DNA from: Faecalibacillus intestinalis
GTDB taxonomy: Bacteria > Bacillota_I > Bacilli_A > Erysipelotrichales > Coprobacillaceae
Direction: 5' to 3'
Assembly: GCF_003024685.1 (NCBI RefSeq)
Contig: NZ_PYLQ01000002.1
Location: 229,906 to 293,905 of the forward strand
DNA length: 64,000 nt
The notes under the pieces were generated by a model. It was not told the origin of the DNA and made no database searches. It saw only the letters and a program-made list of their open reading frames with translations. The first letter of the stretch is position 1; each line of letters begins with the position of its first letter. Below, in pieces: positions 55,884 through 64,000 of the stretch. The position numbers and the translations under genes are program-made.

Positions 55884-57263
55884 ATGAAAACTTACGCAGT
55901 AGTAATGGCTGCCGGAAAAGGTACAAGAATGAAATCCGACAAGCCTAAAGTAGTACATGAAGTTTTATATAAACCTATGGTTTGTCATATCGTTGATGAA
56001 TTAAAAGGTTTAGGTGTTGATGGTATTTATGTTATTGTTGGACATAAAGCTGAAGAAGTCATGAAACTTGTTGATGGTGTTGAGTTCGTAATGCAAAAAG
56101 AACAATTAGGAACTGGACATGCATTGATGCAAGCAAAAGATGTTTTAGGAGATAAAGAAGGAACAACTATTGTTTTAAATGGTGATGCACCATTAATTAC
56201 TAAAGAAACATTACAAGGGTTAATTCAATATCATAATGAACATCAAATGAAAGGAACAGTCATGACATGTGATTGTGACTTAAATAAGAAATTTGGTCGT
56301 ATTATTAGAGAAAATGATCAAGTCAAAGGTATTGTTGAGTATAAAGATTGTACAGATGAACAAAGAAATATTTCTGAAATGAATGTTGGAGAATATTGCT
56401 TTGATAATGCTGCTTTATTTAAAGCATTAGAATCAGTAACAAATAACAATGCTCAAAATGAATACTATATTACAGATGTAATTGAAATTATGAATCATCA
56501 AAATTTAAATGTTGGTGGTTATAAAATTGATGACTTATCAGAAGTTGGTGGAATTAATGATAAGTTTGAATTACAAGAAGCAACAAAACAATTACAATAT
56601 CGTATTAATAAAAAACATCTATTAGATGGTGTAAACATTGTAGATATGACAAATACTTATATTGGTAGAGATGTAGTTATTGGTCATGATACTACAATTG
56701 AACCAGGATGTATTATTAAGGGAAAAACAGTGATTGGTAATGGTTGTCATATTGGACCTTATTGTGAATTTGATAATGTAGAAATCAAAGATAACGTAGA
56801 AATTAAATTCTCTGTTATTGCTGATTCGATTATTGAAAACGGTGTTGATATCGGACCATATGCAAGACTTAGAAATCATTGTCATATCTTAGAAAATGTC
56901 CACATGGGTAACTTTGTGGAAATGAAAAAAGCGACTTTTGGTAAAGGAAGTAAAGCTGCGCACTTAAGCTATATTGGAGATGCGACAGTTGGTGAAAACG
57001 TAAATATTGGCTGCGGTACTATTACTAGCAACTATGATGGAAAAAATAAATTCCAAACAGTAATTGAAGACAACGTTTTCGTTGGCTGCAATTCTAATTT
57101 AGTTGCTCCTGTAACTGTTGGTAAAAATGCATTTATTGCTGCTGGATCAACAATTACAGATGAAGTTCATGAAGATGCTTTTGCAATTGCTAGAAGTAGA
57201 CAAGTGAACAAAGAAGGTTATAGTAAAGTATTAGAAGAAAAAAGAAATAAAATAGGAAAATAG
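55884..57263 (+). CDS. glmU: Bifunctional GlmU (N-acetylglucosamine-1-phosphate uridyltransferase)
   Basis: This gene encodes 459 residues from the ATG at 55884, 7 bases after GAGGGG; a GTG 6 bp upstream is a poorer start. The N-terminal pyrophosphorylase has VVMAAGKGTRMKSDKPKVVH, and the C-terminal half is a left-handed beta helix with hexapeptide repeats (IGRDVVIGHDTTIEPGCIIK, then GCGTITSNYDGKNK). It makes UDP-GlcNAc for the cell wall. prs follows after 14 bp, as in Bacillus. Confidence 0.96.
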   Translation: MKTYAVVMAAGKGTRMKSDKPKVVHEVLYKPMVCHIVDELKGLGVDGIYVIVGHKAEEVMKLVDGVEFVMQKEQLGTGHALMQAKDVLGDKEGTTIVLNGDAPLITKETLQGLIQYHNEHQMKGTVMTCDCDLNKKFGRIIRENDQVKGIVEYKDCTDEQRNISEMNVGEYCFDNAALFKALESVTNNNAQNEYYITDVIEIMNHQNLNVGGYKIDDLSEVGGINDKFELQEATKQLQYRINKKHLLDGVNIVDMTNTYIGRDVVIGHDTTIEPGCIIKGKTVIGNGCHIGPYCEFDNVEIKDNVEIKFSVIADSIIENGVDIGPYARLRNHCHILENVHMGNFVEMKKATFGKGSKAAHLSYIGDATVGENVNIGCGTITSNYDGKNKFQTVIEDNVFVGCNSNLVAPVTVGKNAFIAAGSTITDEVHEDAFAIARSRQVNKEGYSKVLEEKRNKIGK

Positions 57264-57277
57264 GGGTAAAAGAAAAA

Positions 57278-58234
57278 ATGAAAAACAAAATTACAGTATT
57301 TGCTTTATCATCATCAGTAGAATTAGCACAAGATATTTGTGATAATTTAGGTTGTGAAATGGGAAAATCAAAAGTTCACCATTTCGCTGATGGAGAAATC
57401 TTAGTTGAAATTGATGAATCAGTTCGTGGAAAAGATGTTTTCATTGTCCAATCAACATCTAATCCTGTTACTGAAAACTTAATGGAAATCTTAGTTTTAG
57501 CAGATGCCTTAAAAAGAGCATCAGCTGGAGAAATTACAGCTATCATGCCATACTTTGGATATGCTAGACAAGATAGAAAAGCAAAGCCTAGACAACCAAT
57601 TACATCTAAATTAGTTGCTGATTTATTAACAACTGCTGGTGTTAATCGTGTTGTAACAATTGATTTACATGCTGCACAAATCCAAGGATTCTTCAATATT
57701 CCTGTAGATGATATGCAAGCATTACCATTAATCTGTAATTATTTCAAAAATAAAAACTTAGATGATATCTGTGTTGTTTCACCAGATCATGGTGGAGCTA
57801 CTCGTGCTCGTAAAATGGCAGTTGCTTTAGATTGTCCAGTAGCTATCATTGATAAAAGAAGACCAAAACCTAACGTTGCTGAAATCATGGGTGTATTAGG
57901 TGATGTTGAAGGTAAAAACTGTATCATGATTGATGATATGATCGATACAGGTGGAACTATTGTAGCAGGTATTGATATGTTACTTGAAAAAGGTGCTAAA
58001 AATGTATTTGTTGCATGTACACACCCAGTATTCTCAGGACCTGCTGTTGAAAGATTGAAAAACTGTTCAGCTAAAGAAGTAGTTGTAACTGATACAATTA
58101 TCTTACCTGAAGAAAAGAAATTCGATAAATTAAAAGTTGTTTCAGTAGCTTCATTACTTGCTAAAACAATTGAAAGTATTGAAAATAATTTACCAGTAAG
58201 TGATGTTTTCCAAGAATTTGATTTCGAAAAATAA
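57278..58234 (+). CDS. prs: Ribose-phosphate pyrophosphokinase
   Basis: This gene encodes 318 residues: FALSSSVELAQDIC, ADGEILVEIDESVRGKDVFI, catalytic loop region YARQDRKAKPRQPI, PRPP motif IDDMIDTGGTIVAG. It makes PRPP from ribose 5-phosphate and ATP for nucleotide, His and Trp synthesis. It ends at a clear terminator. Length is usual for class I enzymes. Confidence 0.97.
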   Translation: MKNKITVFALSSSVELAQDICDNLGCEMGKSKVHHFADGEILVEIDESVRGKDVFIVQSTSNPVTENLMEILVLADALKRASAGEITAIMPYFGYARQDRKAKPRQPITSKLVADLLTTAGVNRVVTIDLHAAQIQGFFNIPVDDMQALPLICNYFKNKNLDDICVVSPDHGGATRARKMAVALDCPVAIIDKRRPKPNVAEIMGVLGDVEGKNCIMIDDMIDTGGTIVAGIDMLLEKGAKNVFVACTHPVFSGPAVERLKNCSAKEVVVTDTIILPEEKKFDKLKVVSVASLLAKTIESIENNLPVSDVFQEFDFEK

Positions 58235-58246
58235 TATAAAAAATAA

Positions 58247-58274
58247 AAGTCTTCCTTTGATGGAAGGCTTTTTT
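58247..58274 (+). terminator. Terminator of prs
   Basis: GTCTTCC and GGAAGGC form a stem around TTTGAT, followed by TTTTTT. It separates prs from the haem operon. Confidence 0.85.
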
Positions 58275-58404
58275 GTTTCACATGTAAAACATCTATAAAA
58301 GTGTAGTTATATCAACAAATAATCATAAAATAGTATCTTTTATGTTACACACCTGAAACAAAATAAAATATTGAAAAATGGGAAAAAAATGCTAAACTCT
58401 CTTT

Positions 58405-58422
58405 AGTTAGTTTAAGCTAACT
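58405..58422. promoter_or_regulatory. Operator-like inverted repeat before the haem uptake operon
   Basis: AGTTAGTTTAAGCTAACT is an 18-bp inverted repeat located 18-36 bp upstream of the first haem gene. It shares AGTTAG(N5)GCTAACT exactly with the repeat before ahpC (16587-16604). It resembles DtxR-type iron-regulator boxes and would block transcription when iron is sufficient. The regulator gene is not in the window. Confidence 0.65.
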
Positions 58423-58440
58423 TACAAAAGGGAGGTCAAC

Positions 58441-59994
58441 ATGAAAAAATTATTAAAAATAACATTAGCCCTAATGATGGCATTATGTTTACAACTTACA
58501 TCATTTAATTCAGTACATGCATTAAATAATGATTTATCAAAAGCAGGAACATATCAAGTTCCAATCAAAAGTTTAACAAGTGCTGCACCAATTCCAGCAG
58601 TACAAACAGCTTTTGCAAAAGCATTTGGAGATTCATTAGAAGTAACAGTAAATGAAGATGGAAAAATGCAAGCAATTGCTACTTTACAAAATATGATTAT
58701 TAATTTAGGGAAAGAATATTATGCAAATGTTCTAACAATTGCTAATGGTACAACACTTTCAACAAAAGTTGAAAAGTCTACACAAGGGATGGGTGGACAA
58801 ACAGTAGATGTAGAAGTTCCTGAAAAGATTTTATTTGATTTACCTCAATTAGATGAAAATAATTCAACAGTATTATCTATTACAGTTGATTTTATGAATA
58901 CTTTTTTAGGTGGAGGAAAAGATTATCCTACAAATGTAACATTAACATTAGATTTAGATAATGTTCAACAATTACAAAAAGAATATGTTTTAGAAGATGG
59001 TACATATAATGTTCCAGTTGATGTTTTAAAAGAAAATAGTGATGGTCAATCAATGGCAGCTAAGGCAATTGAATCAGCACAAATAAATGTTAACAATAAT
59101 GAAGTGACTGTTACATTAAAATTAAAAGAAATGACAATATATGGTCAAACAGCTTCAGTTGATAAAATGGAATATCAATTAAAAGATGGAACATATCAAG
59201 AAGCAACAATTATTGAAGAAGAAAATGGACATCCAACAAAGGTTCAATTTAAATTAGATCAAAATGTAAAACTTACAAATGTTAAATTCTATTACGGCGG
59301 AAGTAATAGAGGTGCTACTGCTAGATTATCTTTAGATTTAGATCATCTAACAAAAGTAATTCCTTCTAGATTTAATCAAGATGGTACATATAGTGTAGAT
59401 GTTGCATTATGGAATGCAACAAGTGATAAAGCATCTATGGCAGCTGCTGCTTTAGATTCTAAAGCTAAAATTATTGTTAAAGATGGAAAAGCAACAATGT
59501 ATATTTCTACAAAAGAAATGTCATTTGGAACAATTAAAGCAAGTTTACAAGAATTCTATATTGGAAGTGCTCAAGAAGGTTATAAAAATCATAGTGCTAC
59601 AATTATAGAAAAAGATACACAAGGTAATCCAACATTATGGTCATTTGAATTACCTCATGAAGATGAATATATCAATGTTATGATGAATCCACATGTTGCT
59701 ATGATGGGTAATATGGATTTAGAAGCAAGAATTAAAGTTGATTATAGTACATTAACATATATTTCAGATAAAACTGAATTAGAAACAAATACTAAAAAAG
59801 AAGATCCAAAAGAAAATAATCAAAATCAAGCAAGTAATACAGCTACTGAAAATAAAACAGAAACTACAAAAGATAGTCAACAAGAAAGTCAAGCAGTAAA
59901 AACAGGAGATCAAGCCCCTATCACAATGATGAGTGTATTAGGTATGATTTCATTATTTATGTTTGTTGTTTTACAAAAAAAATATGAGGCATAA
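58441..59994 (+). CDS. Wall-anchored haem-binding protein with three NEAT-like domains
   Basis: This gene encodes 517 residues: a signal peptide (ALMMALCLQLTSFNSVHA), then three NEAT-like domains of about 130-140 residues (about 30-175, 180-315 and 320-455). Domain 3 has the classic haem helix LWNATSDKASMAAAALDSKA; domain 2 has VLKENSDGQSMAAKAIESAQ, a variant; domain 1 is the most diverged. A Lys/Asn/Gln linker and AVKTGD, a hydrophobic helix and a basic tail form a sortase sorting signal. It probably captures haem from host haemoproteins and passes it to the membrane-bound partners encoded downstream. The ATG follows GGGAGG. Confidence 0.88.
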   Translation: MKKLLKITLALMMALCLQLTSFNSVHALNNDLSKAGTYQVPIKSLTSAAPIPAVQTAFAKAFGDSLEVTVNEDGKMQAIATLQNMIINLGKEYYANVLTIANGTTLSTKVEKSTQGMGGQTVDVEVPEKILFDLPQLDENNSTVLSITVDFMNTFLGGGKDYPTNVTLTLDLDNVQQLQKEYVLEDGTYNVPVDVLKENSDGQSMAAKAIESAQINVNNNEVTVTLKLKEMTIYGQTASVDKMEYQLKDGTYQEATIIEEENGHPTKVQFKLDQNVKLTNVKFYYGGSNRGATARLSLDLDHLTKVIPSRFNQDGTYSVDVALWNATSDKASMAAAALDSKAKIIVKDGKATMYISTKEMSFGTIKASLQEFYIGSAQEGYKNHSATIIEKDTQGNPTLWSFELPHEDEYINVMMNPHVAMMGNMDLEARIKVDYSTLTYISDKTELETNTKKEDPKENNQNQASNTATENKTETTKDSQQESQAVKTGDQAPITMMSVLGMISLFMFVVLQKKYEA

Positions 59995-60024
59995 AATATG
60001 CCTCATTATTTCTATGGAGGAATT

Positions 60025-60900
60025 ATGAAAAGAATATTACAGATAAATATTATTGCTTTGATGATGTTGTTATTTTTATCGCCAGTAAATGCTTTAAATG
60101 ATGGTGCTTATTTAATAAGTCGTTCAACAAGTTATGTTAATCCTCTTACAGGTAAAACAGAAGATGGTGGAGAAAATATTGCTTTAGGTGATAGTATGGT
60201 AGGTAATATTGTTGAAGGACAATTATTACTTGAACAAACAGGAGGAAAATATTATATCACTGTAGGACTTGGATTAGCTTCTAATGTTAGTAATGTACGT
60301 TTTAAAGTCATGACATCAAGTGGTGCTATGTCTTCTGTATCAGCAACTAAAACAGGAAGTAGTAGTGCAAATGGAGATACAGTTAATCATTATAGAATAC
60401 AAGTAAGTTCATTAGATATTTATATTAGTCCTATTATGTATGTAAGTCCTATGGGGAGAGATGTTCAGTTTTTTATTAAACCAAATATTTCCTCGGCAAT
60501 ATCTGGAACAGGTGTTTATAACAGCCAAATGATTCCACAAAGCCAAGCACCAACAACATCAACAGAAAATCAATCAAGTACAACAACTCAATCATCAACA
60601 CCAACACAAAAAACACAAGAGGAAACAACTCCAGAAGCTGTTGAAAATACAGAAGCGTCACAAGCTACAGTAGGGACAATTACAAAAGAATCATTAATGG
60701 AAAATGCGACAGGATTAAGTAATCATTTAATTAATTCAAAAGGAAAAGTAGATACAAAATTAAAATTAACTACCAAAAATATAAAAAAGAAAAATAAAAA
60801 GGAACAAAAAGCAAGTTCTCATTATTCTTTATGGATTATTGGAGTCTTAGGAGTGATCGTTGTAGGAGGTGTAGTTTATGTTAAAAAAATCAAAAAATAG
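60025..60900 (+). CDS. Shp-like haem-relay protein, membrane-anchored
   Basis: This gene encodes 291 residues from the ATG at 60025, behind TGGAGG. A signal peptide (IIALMMLLFLSPVNA) precedes a domain of about 130 residues with YVNPLTGKTEDGGENIALGD and QLLLEQTGGKYYITVGLGLA, like the haem-binding domain of streptococcal Shp, which passes haem to an ABC lipoprotein. Met residues in SPIMYVSPMGRD and VRFKVM may be axial ligands, as in Shp. A Thr/Gln linker and a C-terminal membrane helix (LWIIGVLGVIVVGGVVYVKK) anchor it. It overlaps the IsdE-like gene. Confidence 0.85.
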   Translation: MKRILQINIIALMMLLFLSPVNALNDGAYLISRSTSYVNPLTGKTEDGGENIALGDSMVGNIVEGQLLLEQTGGKYYITVGLGLASNVSNVRFKVMTSSGAMSSVSATKTGSSSANGDTVNHYRIQVSSLDIYISPIMYVSPMGRDVQFFIKPNISSAISGTGVYNSQMIPQSQAPTTSTENQSSTTTQSSTPTQKTQEETTPEAVENTEASQATVGTITKESLMENATGLSNHLINSKGKVDTKLKLTTKNIKKKNKKEQKASSHYSLWIIGVLGVIVVGGVVYVKKIKK

Positions 60901-61768
60901 TTTTATTTTTATTTGTTTAATTTCTTTATTAACTGGATGTGTTAATCAAAATCAAGAAGTCCAAACAAGTGAAGAAGTAACAATTGCTGCTACATCTGTT
61001 TCTGTAACTGAAATATTAGACCAATTAGATGTACCAGCAAAACAGGTTGTTGGTATTCCTCAAAGTGATAGTTATTCAGTTCCTAAGAAATATAAAAAGG
61101 CAACTCAATTAGGAAATGCAATGTCACCAGATATGGAAAAACTTTCTACATTAAAACCAGATCTTATTTTAAGTCCTAATTCATTAGAAGGTGATTTAGC
61201 AAGTAAATATGAAAAAATAAAAATAAGTTCAAGTTTTTTAAATTTAAGAAGTTTATCAGGAATGTATAAGAGTATTGAAGAATTAGGAAAATTCTTCAAT
61301 AAAGAAAAAAAAGCACAAAAATTAATTGATGATTATACAAATTATATGATTTCTTTTAGAGAAAAATATCAAAACAATGTGAGCCCACGTGTACTTATTT
61401 TAATGGGTCTTCCAGGAGGAAGTTATGTTGTAGCAACTGAATCTAGTTATGTTGGAGATTTAGTAAAATTAGCAGGTGGTACGAATATTTATGGAGATGG
61501 AAATGGGAAAGATTTTGTTAATGTAAGTGTAGAAGATATGTTAAAACAAAATCCTGATCTTATTTTAAGAACATCTCATGCCATGCCAAAACAAGTTATG
61601 GAGTATTTTCAACAAGAGTTTTCGAATAATCAAACTTGGCAACAATTTGATGCTGTTAAGAATAATAAAGTATATGATCTAAATAACGAATATTTTGGAA
61701 TGAGTGCTAATTTTAATTATCAAAAAGGATTAGAAACATTAGAAGGAATTTTATATGAAAATCATTAA
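60878..61768 (+). CDS. Haem ABC transporter substrate-binding lipoprotein (IsdE-like)
   Basis: This gene encodes 296 residues with lipobox SLLTGC (Cys21) and a periplasmic-binding fold of the iron/haem type: VTEILDQLD-type opening, VVGIPQSDSY, MSPDMEKLSTLKPDLILSPN and VEDMLKQNPDLILRTSHA. It should receive haem from the Shp-like protein and deliver it to the permease. The start overlaps the Shp-like gene by 23 bp and the end overlaps the permease by 14 bp. A possible haem ligand pair (Met, His) is suggested by AMSPDM and SHAMPK. Confidence 0.92.
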   Translation: MLKKSKNSFIFICLISLLTGCVNQNQEVQTSEEVTIAATSVSVTEILDQLDVPAKQVVGIPQSDSYSVPKKYKKATQLGNAMSPDMEKLSTLKPDLILSPNSLEGDLASKYEKIKISSSFLNLRSLSGMYKSIEELGKFFNKEKKAQKLIDDYTNYMISFREKYQNNVSPRVLILMGLPGGSYVVATESSYVGDLVKLAGGTNIYGDGNGKDFVNVSVEDMLKQNPDLILRTSHAMPKQVMEYFQQEFSNNQTWQQFDAVKNNKVYDLNNEYFGMSANFNYQKGLETLEGILYENH

Positions 61769-62729
61769 AAAGAATCCGTTATTATTTATATTAGGTTTAA
61801 TGATTATTTTAGGAATATGTTTTTTTCTAGCAATTAATATAGGATCAATTAAAGTATCTTTTATACAACTAATGAAAGGTTTATTTATAGAATATAACAA
61901 AGATGTAGCAAGTATTTATCAAATACGTTTTCCTAGAGTTATTGTAACAATGCTTGTAGGGTGTGCATTAGCTTTATCTGGATTATTATTTCAAGTTGTT
62001 CTTAAAAATCCTTTAGCAGATCCTGGATTAATAGGAATAAGTGCAGGGGCAAATATTGTGAGTCTTTTAGTTGGTATTTTTTTACCTGATTTATATGTAT
62101 TTAAACCAATGATTACATGTCTAGGAGGCTTAGTAACATTTATTATTATTTATAGTTTATCTTGGAAATCAGGTTTAAATACAACAAGAATTATTCTTGT
62201 TGGTGTAGCAATTCATTATACTATGAATGCCATTGTTTCTCTTATAGAAAGTATGTCAGCTTCTATTTCATCTTCAGTAGGAACAATTACTTTATATTCA
62301 TGGAATGACGTATTTCTTTTAATGATTTATATTGTGCCAATTTTAATAATCTTACTTTTTTTAACACAAGCATGTGATTTATTAGGATTAGAAGATCGTA
62401 CATTATTATCATTAGGAATCAATGTAAATACATATCGTTTTATTTTATCTTTATTAGCTGTTTTATTATGCAGTATATCTGTTGCTATTGCTGGAATATT
62501 AAGCTTTGTAGGTTTACTTGTGCCACATTTAGCACGTTTATGTGTAGGTAATCAACATAAATATCTTATTCCCACAACTGCCTTATGTGGAGCTATTATT
62601 TTATTAGTTGCTGATACAATAGGTAGAACATTGATGGCTCCTTATGAAATAAGTGCAGGAATTATTATGTCAATGATAGGTGGTCCAATATTTATTTTAT
62701 TGTTAAAAAGGAGTTTATATGAAAGTTAA
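61755..62729 (+). CDS. Haem ABC transporter permease (FecCD family)
   Basis: This gene encodes 324 residues with about nine or ten membrane helices, the FecCD signature near RFPRVIVTMLVGCALALSGL followed by LKNPLADPGLIGISAGANI, and the late FVGLLVPHLARLCVG coupling segment that contacts the ATPase. It transports haem or an iron complex across the membrane with the lipoprotein and the ATPase. It overlaps both neighbours. Confidence 0.94.
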   Translation: MKIIKKNPLLFILGLMIILGICFFLAINIGSIKVSFIQLMKGLFIEYNKDVASIYQIRFPRVIVTMLVGCALALSGLLFQVVLKNPLADPGLIGISAGANIVSLLVGIFLPDLYVFKPMITCLGGLVTFIIIYSLSWKSGLNTTRIILVGVAIHYTMNAIVSLIESMSASISSSVGTITLYSWNDVFLLMIYIVPILIILLFLTQACDLLGLEDRTLLSLGINVNTYRFILSLLAVLLCSISVAIAGILSFVGLLVPHLARLCVGNQHKYLIPTTALCGAIILLVADTIGRTLMAPYEISAGIIMSMIGGPIFILLLKRSLYES

Positions 62730-63480
62730 TCATTTATCTTTTAGTTATAATCATCAATCTTATATGAAAGACATAAATATACAGTTTAAAGATCAAAAAA
62801 CAACAACCATTATTGGACCTAATGGAAGTGGTAAATCAACACTTTTAATGTTATTAAGTCGTATTTATAAAATACAACAAGGATCAATTGAGTTAGATAA
62901 TAAAAATATATGGGATTATAAAATTAAAGAATTTGCTAGAAAAGTAGCTGTTGTACATCAAAAGAATCAAGTATATGGGGATTTAAATGTTAGAACAATC
63001 ATAGGTTATGGAAGATTACCTTATCTTAATTATCATCAATCTCTTTCAAAAGAAGATAAGCAAATAATAGATTGGGCAATAGAAGTCACAAATCTTAAAG
63101 AACATCAAAATAAAATGTTAAATAGCTTATCAGGAGGACAACAACAACGTGTTTGGATAGCTTTAGCTTTAGCACAAAAAACACCTATACTTTTATTAGA
63201 TGAACCAACAACATATTTAGATATTAAAGCTCAAATAGAGACACTTAATTTATTAAGAAAAATAAACAAAGAATATCAAATCACTATTATTATGGTACAT
63301 CATGATATTAATCAAGCAATTCATTATAGTGATGAAATTATAGCAATGAAAAATGGACAACTGATGTTTCAAGGAAAACCTCATGAAGTGATTAATCAAA
63401 AGACTTTAAAAGAAGTTTATGATTATGATTTAAATGTTATAAAAAATAATGAAGAATTATTTGTATTAAATTATCAATAA
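62719..63480 (+). CDS. Haem ABC transporter ATP-binding protein
   Basis: This gene encodes 253 residues: Walker A GPNGSGKSTLLMLL, signature LSGGQQQRVWIALAL, Walker B ILLLDEPTTYLD and switch His in IIMVHHDI. It follows the FecCD-type ATPases that import haem or siderophores. It is the last gene of the haem operon; no terminator was resolved after it, and an insertion sequence lies immediately downstream. Confidence 0.95.
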   Translation: MKVNHLSFSYNHQSYMKDINIQFKDQKTTTIIGPNGSGKSTLLMLLSRIYKIQQGSIELDNKNIWDYKIKEFARKVAVVHQKNQVYGDLNVRTIIGYGRLPYLNYHQSLSKEDKQIIDWAIEVTNLKEHQNKMLNSLSGGQQQRVWIALALAQKTPILLLDEPTTYLDIKAQIETLNLLRKINKEYQITIIMVHHDINQAIHYSDEIIAMKNGQLMFQGKPHEVINQKTLKEVYDYDLNVIKNNEELFVLNYQ

Positions 63481-63554
63481 AAATGTATCAACTTATAGAT
63501 TTAAGGGCGCTCTAAATAATCGAGTGCTTTAGCGAAATTCGCTCTAAATTATTA

Positions 63555-63586
63555 AGGGGGATATTGATGTGAAATCAGTATCCCCT
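63555..63586. repeat. Hairpin near the 3' end of the ISL3 element
   Basis: AGGGGGATA pairs with TATCCCCT, with an inner TGAT/ATCA stem, in the gap between the haem ATPase and the transposase fragment. Two related 14-bp stretches (GCGCTCTAAATAAT at 63508 and TCGCTCTAAATTAT at 63540) precede it. They may be part of the element end; the inverted-repeat partner lies outside the window. Confidence 0.4.
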
Positions 63587-63673
63587 CTAAAATATTCAGT
63601 GCTTTTTTAAGAGGAAAATTAGGATGATGTCTGGTCCTGGTGTTCCTCCTTTTATTTGTTTTCTATTTTTATT

Positions 63674-64000
63674 TTATTTTTTGTAGGTTCCTCTAGGATT
63701 TCCTATACGTTTTATTCTGTCTGTATGTTCATTCATTGTGTAAGTTTCATATTTGTTTTGAGAATATAGGATTCTGTTTCTTGCACGTTGAAAATTGGAC
63801 ATACCATTTGCATTGGATAAGATCTTCTTTACATAATTGTTTTTACCTTCACATGGTCCATTAGATATACGTCTGTCATTTATCCATGTAAAAGAGTTGA
63901 GTATTTCTTCTTTCCAATGTTCAAGCGTCACCGCAACACTTATACTTTCTTCCACATGTGTATGTTTGAATTTTTTAATTACTGCATTGAGTTCCTTTCT
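63674..64000 (-). CDS. ISL3-family transposase, C-terminal part (cut by window edge)
   Basis: At least 108 residues are encoded on the minus strand, open from the right edge to a stop at 63674, with no true start inside the window. RRISNGPCEGKNNYVKKI and NFQRARNRILYSQN are typical of the C-terminus of ISL3 (DDE) transposases, including the Glu in PCEGKN as the last catalytic residue. The element would extend beyond the window. Nothing in the visible part suggests decay. Confidence 0.85.
   Translation of the reverse strand, partial: RKELNAVIKKFKHTHVEESISVAVTLEHWKEEILNSFTWINDRRISNGPCEGKNNYVKKILSNANGMSNFQRARNRILYSQNKYETYTMNEHTDRIKRIGNPRGTYKK

Noticed and set aside
57787..58281. 164-residue minus-strand frame over prs
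   Set aside because: It is a shadow of prs; the codon pattern and conserved motifs belong to the plus strand.
58274..58291. Fourth parS site
   Set aside because: TGTTTCACATGTAAAACA has an inserted base and mismatches to the palindrome, so it was not counted as functional.

Overview
The window is the replication-origin region of a low-GC, spore-lineage Firmicute. The AT-rich codon use, the block rpmH-rnpA-yidC-jag / oriC / dnaA-dnaN-yaaA-recF-gyrB-gyrA, a yabG sporulation protease gene, KTGD-type sortase signals and the gene content suggest a gut Erysipelotrichia (Coprobacillaceae-like) chromosome. The rank is inferred from general resemblance, not from a marker search.

Layout. Positions 1-10.1 kb are an accessory and defence island. 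It holds a VapD-type toxin gene overlapping a possible partner; a GGCC-type NgoPII-like restriction-modification pair; a DUF262 gene followed by a dCTP-deaminase-fold membrane protein gene; a 2,436-bp insertion that splits that second gene and carries a rumA 3' fragment, a TIR/deoxyribosyltransferase-like gene and a KilA-N pseudogene; a MetE-like gene; and a type III (RNA-protein) toxin-antitoxin locus. From 10.2 to 20.2 kb (mostly minus strand) lie mscS, mnmE, a VanW surface protein, an AhpF-like/AhpC peroxide pair, an IS1182-type remnant, an auxin-efflux-type carrier, jag, yidC, rnpA and rpmH. Positions 20.2-22.7 kb hold oriC, with DnaA boxes of the form TTATTCACA on both sides of dnaA and an unwinding-type element in the dnaA-dnaN gap. 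From 22.7 to 40.5 kb is a core block on the plus strand: dnaN, yaaA, recF, gyrBA, serS, SRP RNA, tadA, dnaX, recR, tmk, holB, ricT, trmN6, rsmI and a polysaccharide deacetylase, with three exact parS sites.

From 40.6 kb, a T-box controls metS. A cobalamin riboswitch then leads into a three-gene B12 uptake unit: a KTGD-anchored alpha-barrel protein, a DUF4430 protein and an ECF S-component. The two surface proteins look like the two domains of vertebrate intrinsic factor/transcobalamin encoded separately. Next come yggS, a MarR regulator coupled to a 1,409-residue acyl-CoA dehydratase activase-type protein, a transglutaminase-like lipoprotein, and rnmV-rsmA-yabG-ispE-glmU-prs. The right end is a haem uptake operon (NEAT surface protein, Shp-like protein, IsdE-like lipoprotein, permease, ATPase) and the 3' part of an ISL3 transposase cut by the window edge.

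Connections. The haem operon and ahpC share an 18-bp inverted repeat (AGTTAG...GCTAACT), suggesting one metal-responsive regulator. The B12 and haem loci use the same design: a wall-anchored capture protein, membrane-tethered helpers and a dedicated importer. The strongest candidates for something undescribed are the recombinase-less element precisely interrupting the dCTP-deaminase-fold gene, the DUF262/DCD-membrane gene pair it disrupts, and the split intrinsic-factor-like B12 system.
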